Assembly (NCBI GenBank): GCA_023055355.1
Contig: JALJCS010000015.1
Location: forward strand, 14,614,501 to 14,678,500
DNA: 64,000 bases
Direction of reading: 5' to 3'
From: Agelaius tricolor
Lineage: Eukaryota; Chordata; Aves; Passeriformes; Icteridae
Notes under the pieces: model-generated
The model's input: only the letters and a program-made list of their open reading frames with translations
What the model was told of the DNA's origin: nothing
Databases searched by the model: none
Shown: positions 1-13,100 of the stretch, in pieces
Numbering within the stretch: the stretch's first letter is position 1
How the letters are laid out: the number at the start of each line of letters is the position of its first letter
Program-made: the position numbers and the translations under genes

Positions 1-1051
1 GACTGTTGCAAGCTGCAAGAATTATGTGCCTGATGAAGCTCTGTAGGTTTCAGAGCAGGCCGGGAGCTCCCTTTTGGCTCCTGTGGATGAAGATGTTGTG
101 ACAGGTGTCAGGTTTGCTGTGCATGAGGTGTGGTGTCCCCAAAGGCTAAAGAATAACAAATGCTATTAGTCCATTTCCTTATTCTCCCCATGTGGAAGAA
201 TTTGGAGTCAGAATGGGGGCTGCAGGCACGTGCATGCAGGGAGAGTTACAGAAGACATTAAACACATTGAACAAACACAAAGAGTGTAGGAGGGAACAGA
301 GGAAAGGCTAATAAACACATAGGCATGCAGGAGGAATTGGAAGCATCATCACAATTTTGTAAGGAGGTAGAAACTTCACACTGTGTGTGTGTAGGAGTTA
401 AATGTCTGCACCTGAGTTTGTGTCTGGGCTGGCTTCCATGTACCTGCAGGAGCACTTGTTGCTCTGGTGAGTGTAGAAATGCTCTGAGGTCCTACAGATG
501 TGAAGAGGGCAAGTTACCTGTGCCAAGCTCCAAGAAACTCTTGGAGCAAATAGCTGCTGTGATGAGTGGAGGAGAGCTGAGGGCAGGGTAGAGGCTGGTC
601 TGTTAGACTCTTTTATAGGAAGTGAGATGGGGAAGCTGGGGGCTAGATTTAACCTCCCAGATTCTCTAAACAGATGCAAATCACAGCACAACTGTGGGAA
701 CATATGAGGGAGTTGCTCTGCTTACACCAGGAGGTGCTGGCTCTGGAGAAGGCTGGCTGCTTCCAGACTTCCATCACAGATGTTCTGCCTGGTGAAACAG
801 CATGTTGTGGCCTGCATTCCTTCAGGGTTTGCCCACTGAGCTGTTCAACAAGCTGCTCTAAGACTGAATTTTTGTTGGGTTTTTTTCCCCTTCATATTGT
901 GATATTGCAGCTACACACTCCATGCTGTGCTTCTGTGCAAGACAGATAAAGAAATAATAGATTCTGCCTTTTGTTAACCTTCCCCTCTTCCTCCAGTACT
1001 CACACCCTAATACAAGTGAGCTTTTTTCTTTTCCTTTCTATTCCTGTGCAG
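1..1051. other. Window start: intron sequence of PLEKHG4
   Basis: No exon is recognised here. The first supported exon begins at 1052 in phase 0, so the preceding exon must end in phase 0 and should encode more of the Sec14/CRAL-TRIO-like region. Nothing of that kind is visible in these bases, so it probably lies left of the window. Confidence 0.6.
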
Positions 1052-1168
1052 TTTGAACTTCTCACCTCCATGAAATCCCTCCATAAGCACATAGACAGCT
1101 CCCAGCTGCCTCTGGAGCTGGAAGGGACCTTTCCATACTGCCACCAGAGCTGGCTGAGCTTCCGCAGG
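1052..1168 (+). CDS. PLEKHG4: PLEKHG4 exon a: end of the Sec14/CRAL-TRIO-like region
   Basis: This exon has 39 codons, phase 0 at both ends. The acceptor follows a pyrimidine-rich tract ending TGTGCAG and the donor is AGG|GTGAGT. The peptide contains [23 protein letters not shown] and the closing [12 protein letters not shown] phrase of this kind ends the lipid-binding-like Sec14 part in Dbl-family GEFs such as MCF2, MCF2L and PLEKHG4. The rest of the domain must be upstream of the window. Confidence 0.82.
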
Positions 1169-4100
1169 GTGAGTACAATGGCCTGTGTGCTTTGGTGTCT
1201 GAGAGAAGCAGTGGCATGGTAACAGATGGGAGCAACAGGAACCTGTCAACAGCTGAACCTACAAGCATTAAAAGACAATTTTCCTGTAAAGCTGTGAATG
1301 CAAATGAATCTCTGGTATCAAAAAAAAAAAAGCTAATACTGTCTTCATAAGATGAGTACACACTGTGGTCTTTTGGCATGACTGCAGGAACTAAAGTTTT
1401 AGTTTTTTACTCGTTTGCTTGAACTGCATTAATTCTTTCTATTCTTTCTTGCCTTCAAAATATGGTCAAATCTGAAATGGAATCCTGTCTTGTGATACAC
1501 AAGTGGCTCTTGAGTTAGACAGGAGGTCAGACATCTGAAACTAATCTCAGCAGAAGGTGTTGGTACCATGTTGCCATTGGACTCATGATGAAGAACCTGA
1601 TTGTAATAACAAATTAAATCTTATTGATTTTGGAGCAAGTTCCCAAATCAAGCTATTATCTCCTTGGTAATATCTGAAGTCCTTGCATGAGTGAGATTTG
1701 GAAGTTCTGGATAATCAGTTCAGAATTCTTCTTCTAGGAATATCTTTTACTTGCAAGCAGCAGGGTATGTGCAGATTGCCAGAAGCCTGCAGGGGTGGCA
1801 TCCATGGCACCAATACCCAGCTCTGTGTGCACTTGTGCTGTGGAGGGAGCCTGAGTGCTGTCAACCATGTGCTTGTTGAATCTTTAAAAGCTCTATTGAG
1901 TTATTTGGCACACCAAGACTAGACAGGATTAAATCTCTGTAAATCTGCACACAAGCTGGCTGTCTTCATGTTGAGTTTGCTGACCCTGGTGGTTGGCAGA
2001 ATTGTCACCTCAGCTTCCAGTGGTCTTTTGGCTCTGACCTTGCTACCCAGAGTGCCATGATTAAGATGTCACAGATAGCACCACTCTGGTGCTGGTGGTA
2101 GGCTTCAGAAGATAGGCTTGGCATGTGCCAAATGTTAACTTATTTTTTCCAACTTACATCTAAAAGTACTTGTATGAACCTGTGCTGATGCAGTAGAGGT
2201 ACAGAGGCCTAATCTGTGCCAAGGATTGACTTGGAGAACTTAGAGAAGTTGAAGTTTATTTGGCAGTGACAAAGCAGAGAAACTTTGCAAGAAGTAATGG
2301 ATTAGTTTAATGGACAGAGTTGAGAATACCTTGAGAGCTGAGGTGCTCTGTGTGTGCAGAAGGGTAATTCATGAAGGAAGCACCATAATATCAGGCTATT
2401 TCTTGTCTTGGCATGTAAAACATTACCAAATGGAGTTAGTATGGGAATCATTCTGTATGGAATGCCTGTTTATACTGTGTGTGATAATGACCCGTGTGCT
2501 CAGCTCCTTTAGCTCTGCAGCTATGTGGCAAACAGCATTTATTTCCTGTCTCAGTGATCTCACCTGCATCCTGCCTGCTAATCTGTCACTGCTGGCAGTG
2601 TTCCAGCACTCCAGGGGAGGAAGGAGTTCAATTCAGTAAAGATTCAAACAGCTGCTTTTTTGTTTTGTTTTAAACACAGTTATTTTGGAGTAACTGTTTC
2701 TCCCTTCTCTTGATTTTAGTGGCTAGAAGGTGGCATCTGGCAGTATTCAGGCTTTGTATCATTAACTTTTCTAAAAAATAGTGCCTTACAAGCCCTTATG
2801 AAATGTTTGGACTTTTTTTTGTTTGTTTTTCTCCCTGCTTCCCCCCCACCCTGAAGAGCGGAAGGATTTCAAATTTGTCCATAGGTTAAGGTACTTAATT
2901 TTGGAAGCTTTCCAGTTTCCTAATCTTTAATTTACACTACTTTTAATATGAGGAGAAATTATTTAAAGTAGAAAAATTCCAAGTACTTGTTTTATGTTTT
3001 GTTTCTCTGAAATTTATGCAGTGTGATTCATCATCATGGAAAGTTACAAGAAATGCTAATGGAAGAATGTGAGACATAAGTGGACTAGTTTTTGGGTTTT
3101 TTTTCTGTAAAGCATGACCCATCCAAGCCATGAGTATGCAGCTTTCTAGGGTCTGCATAGAGGCCTTGGTCTAGTGTGATGCAGCTGAAGCTTCTTATGG
3201 GTTTCTCTTTGCTGATATAGTCTCACTGAATGATATATTTGAACCCTTGGATTAATGTGTTTGATCCTCTCTTGATTTTTGTACTCTGAAGCTTTTGCAA
3301 GCCCAGAAGACCTTTCCTGTCAGCCGTGAGACAATAATCTCTGCCTTGGTCTTTTCTTCTTGTAGAAGCTGGAATACTTGCTACAACAATGCCAGGGTGT
3401 TTGTGCCTTCCTTCAGGGAGCTATTAATAAAGTGGAATCCACAAAATTACCAGGAAAGGCTGAGGTAAGCATGTTGCTCACCTTGGATCAGGGGTGGACC
3501 TGAGACAGAAAGGAGCACGAGGCTGGATAGCTGCAGAAAAGCTGTAGCTTTGAATTTGCAAGCTGTAGTAGCAGGGTTTCCCAGTACTAGTAGGAGCTAG
3601 TCCAAAAGAAGTGATAGAGGCTTCAGTGGGTTTGGAAGCTGATTGATTGTCTGATTCCTCAGAGTCACCCAGGAGATGTTTCCAGCTGGGCTTGTTGCTG
3701 ATGGGTGCTACCTCCAGCATTGGGGTGCATTCTCAGCAGCTCCAGAGCTCTGTAGCTGGTAAAAACTTGGGTGTGGGCAAAGTTTGGAAGTGGGCAAGAA
3801 GGGGAGGGGACAAAGAGACAAAGACCAAGCCTACGTGGTCACAAACCTTCTATTTCTCTTCTTGAGAAGCTGCTGTATCCCTGACACGGTAGGGAATTGC
3901 TGCCAGCTCTGAATGAGGGTGCCAATAGTAAATGATGGAGGATATGGTAGTGGCCTTCCTGCACACATCTGTATCTCCACAAACCCTTCATGTGCACCTT
4001 GTCCCGAGGCTTGGAGCCATGCAGATCCAGGCTCCCAGAGCAGTAGGAGCTAAGTATGTGTGGGAAGCATGGCTGGAAATCTGTTTTTTCTATGCCCAGC

Positions 4101-7100
4101 AAATGAATGGAAAAACAATTATGGGAATTGGGTTACAATTTTAGCCTGGTGGGGAAGGTATCAGGAGCATAAGGAGCACTGTTTATCACTTTAGACTTAT
4201 CAGGCTGGAGAGAAACATTTATGGGAACCAACATCCCCTTTTCCTAGAGTGGGCCCAGTGAGATGTGGTTTTGGTGTGTTTTGGTTTAGGTTCCGGTTTT
4301 TGCCTGTTCCCTCATTGCCTGTAGATTGCAATATCTGCTCACCTCACTCTTGTGTTCCCTCCAGGATGCAGCTGTGCTGCTGAGGAATTCAAGGCAGTTG
4401 ATGAAGAATGTTCTTGAAGATGCAAGTTTGGTCAGGGTGCAGCAGGAGGGCGGAGCGCTCCTCGCCAGACTGGGGAAGGAGGCGTCCTGTGTCACCCTTA
4501 CCCAAGACTACAGGTGAGCCCCCAGACTGGGAGAAGAGGAGATGGGGATGAGCAAAAAGCAGGTGATGGGAGTCTCCCTGAGGTGCCCCATCATTTGTGC
4601 AGGCTGGAGAACAGCTTTGTGTAGCAAGGAATTATGTTAAAAACAGTAAAGGTGAAAAATGTAATGAATTTTATTCTAATCTTGATTGCTTCTTCCCCAG
4701 TCCAAGAACTTCTTCCCCAGTCCAGGTCAATTCACTTAGATGGTTCAACTTCCTTTTTGAAGCCAAATCAGACTTATCTTCTGTAGTGGAGAGAGAAGTG
4801 GATATTTTGAGTACCTGTAAAACACAAGCCTTAATTGATGATAGCAGTGATGAATGTTTAGGTGCAGGCCATTATCGCTGTGTGATTTCCTAAGGCACTC
4901 CTTGTGCAAGGGGATTTCCAGGGACCTTAGCTGGGAGGAATGCTTGCTGGCTGAGGCAGGCTCTGATCTCCTGGCACATTGGTACAGTTTGCACAAACAA
5001 ATACTTACTGCCCATTTGTGGGGTCGGTATGAGAAGCGAGGATTGAGAGAGCCCAGCTGTTTGACATCCCCAGGGCATTGCACAACTTGTGTTTGTGCTG
5101 TTAAAACACCTGAAGCCTATCAGCATGGGAAGGCCTCTGTGCTATGTGCTGTGCAAACAGCAAGGTAGAAAGGCAGCCTTTGCAGCCAGGAGCTTGCAGC
5201 TCAGTGTGAGATAAGCACTGGCATGTGGGTGCAGGTGAGGGCACGGGGGGGTGGCAGGGTGGTGTGGAATAGCTCTGTGCACCCACAGCCTTGCTCTGGT
5301 TCAATTTCACGTTGCCATCACAAGCTGGGAGGTTTGAAGGGAGGGAATCAGGAGAAGATAACAAAGTAGTTATGGAGTATCTCAACCAAACACTGTGAAA
5401 AAAACATTTCTCTTTTAAAATTCAGCAAGTGGATGACAGTGCAAGTTGCTGCCTGTCACTGGAAGAAGAGGATCGACATTTTGGTGCAGAGAGAGGAGCA
5501 TGAGGGCAGGCTGTGTAACTGTTTCTGTTCCCTGCTTGCTGTGGCTCCTGTCAGCAGCTCTGGCAGACTATGCAGACACAGTTCTCTTGCTGAACTGGTG
5601 AAGTAATCTTGATGCAATTTTGGATTGAATTGCTACAGTATAAGCTTTTCATTCTCACATGACATGAGAAGCACAATAATGTGGGGTTTTGTGCTTTGTT
5701 TAGTTTTTTTAATTATTATTTATTTTATTTTAAGTAACATAGCAACTTTAGAGTTCTAGGAGAATGGGAAAATGTGCATGAGTTTTATGTTTTGTTTTGG
5801 TTTTAAGCTAAGCCTATATTTTTGTGCAGGGAAATGATCAACTTTGAAACCTGATCTGACAGAACCCCTAAGGATAATTTACTGCTTTGATTACTTTAGC
5901 AAGGGCAGGGGTGGGGGATACACACAGAATTCTTTGATTGTACAGTGTTTGGGTGCATGCTGAAGCTGTGTAGCATATTCTCTGCTTAATTCAGGTTATA
6001 TTCATTGTCTGCCAGTATGAAAAGAGACTGTATGCCATGGCTCAAATATATGTGGCTTTCTCCAGCTTAAGGAGCGTAACTGAATATAGCAGGAGAAAGT
6101 TATTCTTTTCTAGGCTGTGGAGTAGTTGCAGAAACTAAAATCCATGCAGTATTTAAGTTTTCATCTAAGTTGGGGCAGAGGACTAAGGAAGTCCACTCTT
6201 CTTTGTTTCAGGATCCCTTTAAATGGGGAAAAGAGCTCTATCACTTGGCTAGAGAACTCTGTTTAAGGCACTGTTGGTTTTCGGTCCTCCATGGCTTTGC
6301 ACTTACTCCTTTCCTATCTGATGTGCAGATATTCAAGGTTCTAAGCTCTGCTAATATTGTAAAGATTATGATTTTCCAAGGCTTCTTTAACAGATATGAT
6401 CAAAGCAGGATAGAGACAAAATACTGCAACTGGCCAACTAAGCTAGCATGGAGTGGCTAGTGATGTATGTAGGTCCAATATTTGATTTTCAACTGGTGAT
6501 ATGTGAAAATGGAACAGAACTCCCTTTGTGTGTGCACTCAGCAGAGCTTGTGGCACTGCTGCTCTGAACTTTGAATTGTAAAATCTTGATCAATGCTTAG
6601 CAGCCTAATTCCACACCCATTCTCCCAATACTTGAAATAAATTATTTACAAAAGCAAGTCAAATGGCTTTACTCTTCTAAGTCACCTTTGGCTCTTTTGT
6701 CTATTACGTGTCCCATTGTTGTTTTTTATTGTCTCGTGTGGTACAAAAGTCTGATAAAATAGTCATGACTGCCAGGACTTCTTAGTCATAAATTGAGGCC
6801 AGTTGTGAACAGGTGACTGTCTGAATGTGCATGAATTACATATAAATAGAGAAGACAGTTTAAAGAGCAGTTTTCTGGACTTTTGGCTCCACTTAATTAA
6901 AATATGTCAACTACAAGTGAAGAACTAAAGTTAAAATTGTGTGGGTTTTTTTTTTTTTTTTAAGAATAGAGATGACATGCCCATCTGCACCTTCACCTTG
7001 GGATTAACCAAGCAAGGGATTGACTTGGGGTTTTCTTCAGGCAATATATTTTTCTAGCTGTCACAGATGTCTTTGTTGCTATTTTGTGGTTTCATTTGGA

Positions 7101-10100
7101 AAAAGAACACCAGGAGCTGGTAATAATAGAGATGGATGAACCCTTCTGAAAATGCCTGACCACAGGTTGGAGATAATAAGTTAAAACAGGCAAGGAAGCA
7201 GGCATGTAAGTGCAGTCAGATGTTATCTGCCAAATACCTTTCACAAGCACGAGGTAAACAAGAATTGTTTTAGTTTTTCTTTAGTAATGAAACTCCTCTC
7301 GTGGAATTGGTTGTGGAGCCTTCTCTGCTCGCTCTGACCTCCTGGAGAGCACAGCTGCCCTTTGGAGTGGCACAGAGCAGTGGGTCTCATTGCTGCTCAG
7401 GTCTGACCTGGGATTTGTGAGGCTTTGCTAAGCCAGTGGCACAGATTCCTTCCTGCAAAAGTTGAACTCATTCCATCAGATGTGGGCATGCAGGAGGGAT
7501 GTGTTGTGCTCCATCCATTTGTTTCTCTAACAGTTGATTTGAGAGCTTCTGGGAGTCTTTCCTGGATGGTCTCATCCTGAGATGCTGTAGCACCACAGCA
7601 GTGGCTTTGACCAGTAACTGCTCCCATTGTGAGCTGACCAAGAGCCTTCATACTCCTTCCTCCACCAAGTACCACTGCAGAAGATAGCCTTACCCATCCA
7701 GCTGCTTGTCCACAAAAGGAAAGACAGTCTTCTCCAAGCAGGCTGGCTGGAACTCTGCCTTTTCCCAGCTTAGGAAGGAGGAGCTCAGTTACCAGAATAC
7801 ACATCCTGCAGGCAGCTCATTGCAGGGAGTTGGATTAGGGGCTGCGGTGTGCTCAGCTGATCCCTCTGAGATCTCCCACCTCCAGCAAGACCAGGCTGAA
7901 TTTGTCCTGGAGTTGGTGTGGGTGTGGCACTCATGAGCCAGTGTATCTTTGTGGCACCTCTTGAAGTGCTGTAATGGTAGGGCTGGCCACCCAGAGGTGC
8001 CTGGGGACTGCTGGAGGTGGCATTGCCACTTGCTCACTGTTGATAGATTTAAAGCCAGCACATTTGCCTTCACACCATCCACTGCTCTGAAGGCTCAGTG
8101 CTTCTCCAGGTCTGTTAGCTGAACTCTTTGAGGTTTTGATGTCCCAGTCTTTCTGGGGATTGAAATGCAGAGCTGTTAGCCTAGCTGAAGTTCCTCTTGC
8201 TAAGTGTAGCCACATGTCACAGAGACCTCCATCACTTCAATGCTTTGCACTTTCAAAGAGGAATTTTTTAATAACCAGAGTTGTTTAATAAGGTACATAG
8301 AGTTGGTTAGCAGGAGTAGCTTTGGCTTCTGGCTATCTTGTGTAGTGATCAGCTAACCTACAGGCAACTCACTGAGCCAGCTGTGAAAAGTGGATTAATT
8401 TATTGCTGCTTCTGTAGTGGATGTCAAAAACTTACCGTTTATGATGGCAATGTCAGAGAAGCTGCCAGAAGCCAGGCAGCAGCAGTGGGAGCTCTTGCTG
8501 AGTGAGGCTGTGGTGTGGGGGTGGGCAGCAAGGCCAGGATCCTTTTAACCTGGTCTTTAGCCAGGTGTTTCTCACTGTTGTTCTCATTATTGTTACCCTT
8601 CCTGCATAGCCAACAGCTGGAAACGTGTGCTTAGACAAGTGCCCAGTGAATGCCTTTCATCCTGCAGATGTGTTATGAGTCACAAGTAGAGTAAAGAAGG
8701 TATAACCATTTTATATGAATATATAGATGGTTTTCAACCAGAATGCACCTGCCTGGCTCTACCACAGTGTTCTCACCATGGCACGGGAGTGGGATTGTGT
8801 CATGCTCTGCATGGTGATGGGCAAGATAGTCCCAAGGCTAGAGGTGAGAGCTGAAAGGAGAAAAACCTCAGATGGTGAAGGAATGATCATGTTGAGTGTT
8901 TGGCTTTGTGCACCAGGGAACCAGAATAAGCTTAATCTCTTCCCCCAAGCTCCTCATCTGAAAAGAATCTGTGCTTACTAGCTGTGAATAAGCAGCTTAT
9001 AAATAGATGGAGGAGTGAATTCTCCTTTGTTTGCAGAAGGCAGTATAGTTAGTCTCTGTATTTTGAGGGTGGAGTGGCTAGAGCCAAGAGCTGGTTTTGT
9101 GAGCTGGCTATTTTTAGTGTGGCTTGGTGATCTAGTTGGAAGCCCTGGGTGGGGACCTGAGCTGAGCAGAGGGAATGGACAGTACAGAGCAGACTTCCTG
9201 AGCTGCCAGGTTCCTGGCGCTGGACCTGACTCAATTACAGTGACAGAGAGGGTGATCTTACAGCCAAAAGCCTCCATAGTTCATGTTCTGGCTTCCACAC
9301 ACACTACTGAGACTCTGGGTCTCCTTGAAGCTGTGGCTAGTTAACAATGAGGTGGGGTGTAGCTGTGTGGTGCTGCAGACCTCTTGTTTATGGATCTTCA
9401 GCAGGGCTCTTGCTAGTAGCAACTCCTGGGGTGTTGCAAGGCCTGCATGTGCCATTCTGCAAAGTGGTGTGTGAGCTCCCTGTGGTGGAAGTAAACCTGG
9501 ATAATGTACAGGCTCTCTGCCCCTGCTGAGGGACTGCACAGCACTGTCTGAAGCTTGGGTCAGAGTCAGACTAAGCTGGTCATCCAAAATGTGGAACAGG
9601 TTGGGAGCAAGGGTAGTGGGGAGATAGGTGTCTGGTGTGTAAGTCCCAGTTTGGGCAGACTGAGATGGCTGGACTGCTTGGTTTGTAAGGTACAGCGTGT
9701 GCAATGTCAAACTGCCAGCTGCTGCCCATAGGCTGGTGGTCATAGCCAGGCAACTTACACTGGGAAAACCTTCCTGGAGGCATTATTGTCTTCTGCCATC
9801 CCCTTTCTGCTTTAGAGATGTGTATCTGCTGTGCTCTGTGTGTGCATGCTTCAGAAGATGCTAATGCTTGTGTCCCTCTCGCTGATGGCAGTTGAGCTGG
9901 TGCCTGCCCATCTTCATTCCTCTCTGGGAGCTTTGGGAGCCTCTCACGCTACCACTTGCTACAGCGCACCCTCCTAACGTGATCTGTGAGAGGCACCCTT
10001 CAGTGCAGGGTCCTTTCCATGTTCCTCCTGTGGACCCAATCCTAAAACCCTGGGACAAGATGTGTACTCAGAATACCTTTGAAGGCAGATGAAAACGTGT

Positions 10101-13100
10101 GCTTAAATTCTGACCTCAGAGGCTGCCATGAGAGGCCTCTGTGCTGTTGCTGGTGACACAGAAGGTGCTGACGAGCACTAAGCCTTTGGCCGAGCATGGG
10201 TGGCTGTGCTCTTCCTGGGCCTTATTTGTTTGTGTCAGGTGGAGGGAGGAGCACAGGGCGACATTTCTACCCAAACACACGCTGTGCTACTTGGTATTCA
10301 TTTTGGTTACAGTCTAACCTGTTCCCTCTGTTGGCGTGGTGGTTTTAGCCTGGTAAAAAGCACTTAGGCTCCCATTAAACAAATCTCGCTGCTCCGCACA
10401 TAAAGGAGAGTGGAGCTGGGGCTGTTGTCATTCTGAGTGCATGAAGTGCTGTGAGACGTCAATTGTGGCATTTGCAGAGAGCTAAAAGATTGCAGAGTTC
10501 TGTCTAGGTAAGTTTTCATTGTCCTCTTGGGCTTTTTATAGATGATTCCCCTCAGCTCCCTTTCTGTTTTTCATTTTCTGCTTATGTCCTAAATCTTCTT
10601 GGATTCAGTGAGAATTTACCCAGAAGACTCCAGTTCTGCTTGTTTTTGTTTGCAATGCTTGTCATGCCAACAGGGCATTAGGTAATTAATGACACACTGT
10701 GTTTTATCTGTTTAAAAATATTATGGAAAAAAATTGCAAAAAGTTTCCAGTATAGGATGTTAGCTGAACTGCCTGACATTCCTGCCTTAGCCTAGGCTAT
10801 CCCACAAGAACCATTTTTTATATAACTGTGTTGGGATAGATACTTCTGTTGCTGGGCTGGTTAATAGCACAGCTCCTACTATTATATGGATCATAGTCCT
10901 GAAAGTGGGCAAAAGGATATATCAGTGAAATAGGGATATGGCTTTAAATGAAGTGTGTATGTATTTGAGCAGGACATCTTGAAAGCCTGGTGGTCTCAGC
11001 TTCAGGAACACAGCTCTTAGACTGGTGCATTTGACCAGGATATAAAGTATAAACATAAGCAGGTTAATGTACATTAGACAAGGTTTGGAGGTAGAAATTG
11101 TTTACAGCTGGTAGAAAATCATATCTTGAGGCTCAGTGTTCCCAGAATGATGTTTCCAAATCCTATCCAAGGCTCCACTGCACTGGGAACTGTCCCCATA
11201 AGCAGGCTACTTTTTGGTTTGGGATTTATTATAATGGGGTTTTTTCCCAGTCAGTTTTATGGATCTTACTGGGATTTTAAATCAACCAGAGTCTGAACAC
11301 AGTTTTATTGTATCTGAATGTGAGCCAGGCAGAAGAAAGAAGCAAAGGTCACATCTTGGGACTGTGCTTGGACACTTATTTAACTGTGTGCATTGATCCC
11401 TTAGCTTTTAAAGGGATTTCTGAGTGTATTTCTGCTAAAAACACATTTAAACTAACTGAGCTCCAGAAGAGAATTCTCTTGGCAGTGTTGGTCTCCTGTG
11501 TTGCATTAATTGGATGGTTTTTACTTGATGGCTCCCAGGTCAGGTAACCTAGTGAAGAGGGATTCAGCCAGGTCTGTGGTCTCAGCTAGATCCACTGGGA
11601 ACAGCCATCCCACAGGCAACTGCAGATTTGGTGTTTGACCTCTGTGCCTTTGTAAGGACACTTCAGGGTTCTAAAAAATGTTCCCAGTTCCTCAGATACT
11701 TCAATCAGGGAATTGAAACCACCATGGCTATTTGTGTGCTGCAGAGAATAATCAGTCATATTTATTTAGCCGTATCTGCTTTAGCTTCACCATGGCTAGT
11801 TTGAATTTTAACCTCAGCTGCATGTGAAGCTCTCAGCTCAGAGAGCAGGACTGTGCATTGGAGGTTGACCTCCTTTTATGGGATCATTACAAACATGGCA
11901 CTTATGTAGGTTGCTACCAAAATGCAGTAATGACCAAGAATGACATTTCTCATCCTGCAAAACATCCCTTAGGCACAGCACTGTCCCTGCAGACCTGGAA
12001 GGATTTCTTCCAGAAGCATTGCTCAGGATGTTTTAAATGATTTGTAGCCAAGGTATCAGCACACATGATCTGGGTGATGTCCTTGGGCTAATCCATCCTT
12101 TAAATCTCATGATTTCCAGATCCTTTTCATTTTATGCTAAAACCTGTATGGACATCTACAAGGGAAGTTCAGCACCAAGAGAGTGGAAGACTAGATGAGG
12201 CTAATGTTGTAACATCCAACTGTGTTTCTTCTAAATTACAGAACAAATCAGATTAAGGATATCCGATTTTCCTAGGACAAGTTAGCTGCCCTATACTTGC
12301 CCAAACCCCATCAAATACACTACCAACATCTTGTATTTCCTTCCATCCATGAATTTTTGCCATTTTAAAATTGGCCAAGGCTGGTCCGAGGAGGAACTCT
12401 TGATTTCAGCCCCTTTGTTAGATCTGCTGTTCTTTCTGATTGTCAAAGCAGTTCTTGAAGGGGCAGACAGGAAGGTGCAGAATAGTGATGGTTCTGCTGC
12501 TCCCTTCCCTGTGCTCTCCTGTTTACATCTCAGTGACATTGGCAGGCATGGTGCAGGTAGCACCTGCTTTTGTGACTCTGCTGGAAGCTTCTTCTGTGGC
12601 CATCTATTTTTTGAAAACAAAACAGGTACTTTACTTTGAAAACTAAAGTGTAACTCTCCAAGGCTGGCTTTTTTTGAAGAATGGACTTAGACAGAAATGG
12701 TCTTTCTAAATTATAGGTTTAAAATTACCCTACCATTATACAACAGCTTGGCACTTCTCCAGAAAGCTGAAGACATTTGGAACCTTTTCCACTGAAATGA
12801 TAATTGCCCAATGAAAATAGGATTTGGGGAAACATAAACTGACATCAAGCTACTCCTTTTTGCTATAAATTATATTGACTCTGCACTATTGCAAAATTGC
12901 TTTTGATGATTTGACCATGGAAGAAGACTCTTAATACCACACTCCCATATGCAGGGAAATTGCACTGCATCCACACAAATCTGAGCTGAGACTTTCCACT
13001 GACTTCAAACAGCTCTGCCTTTTGTGCTCAGTTGCACAGGCCACTATTAAAATATCTTTAAAGTCCTTAACAGCCAGGTGTTTTCTTTGTGTGCCAGGAT

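Noticed and set aside
674..791. Possible PLEKHG4 exon encoding LWEHMRELLCLHQEVLALEK
   Set aside because: An acceptor-like CAG precedes it, but the only donor (CTG|GTGAAA) is weak and leaves a phase of one base, while the next sure exon begins in phase 0. The peptide also does not resemble the expected Sec14-like segment.
7397..9743. Minus-strand ORFs of 135 and 161 codons inside the large intron
   Set aside because: They have no similarity to known families, no splice or promoter context, and their length is not unusual for this much sequence.
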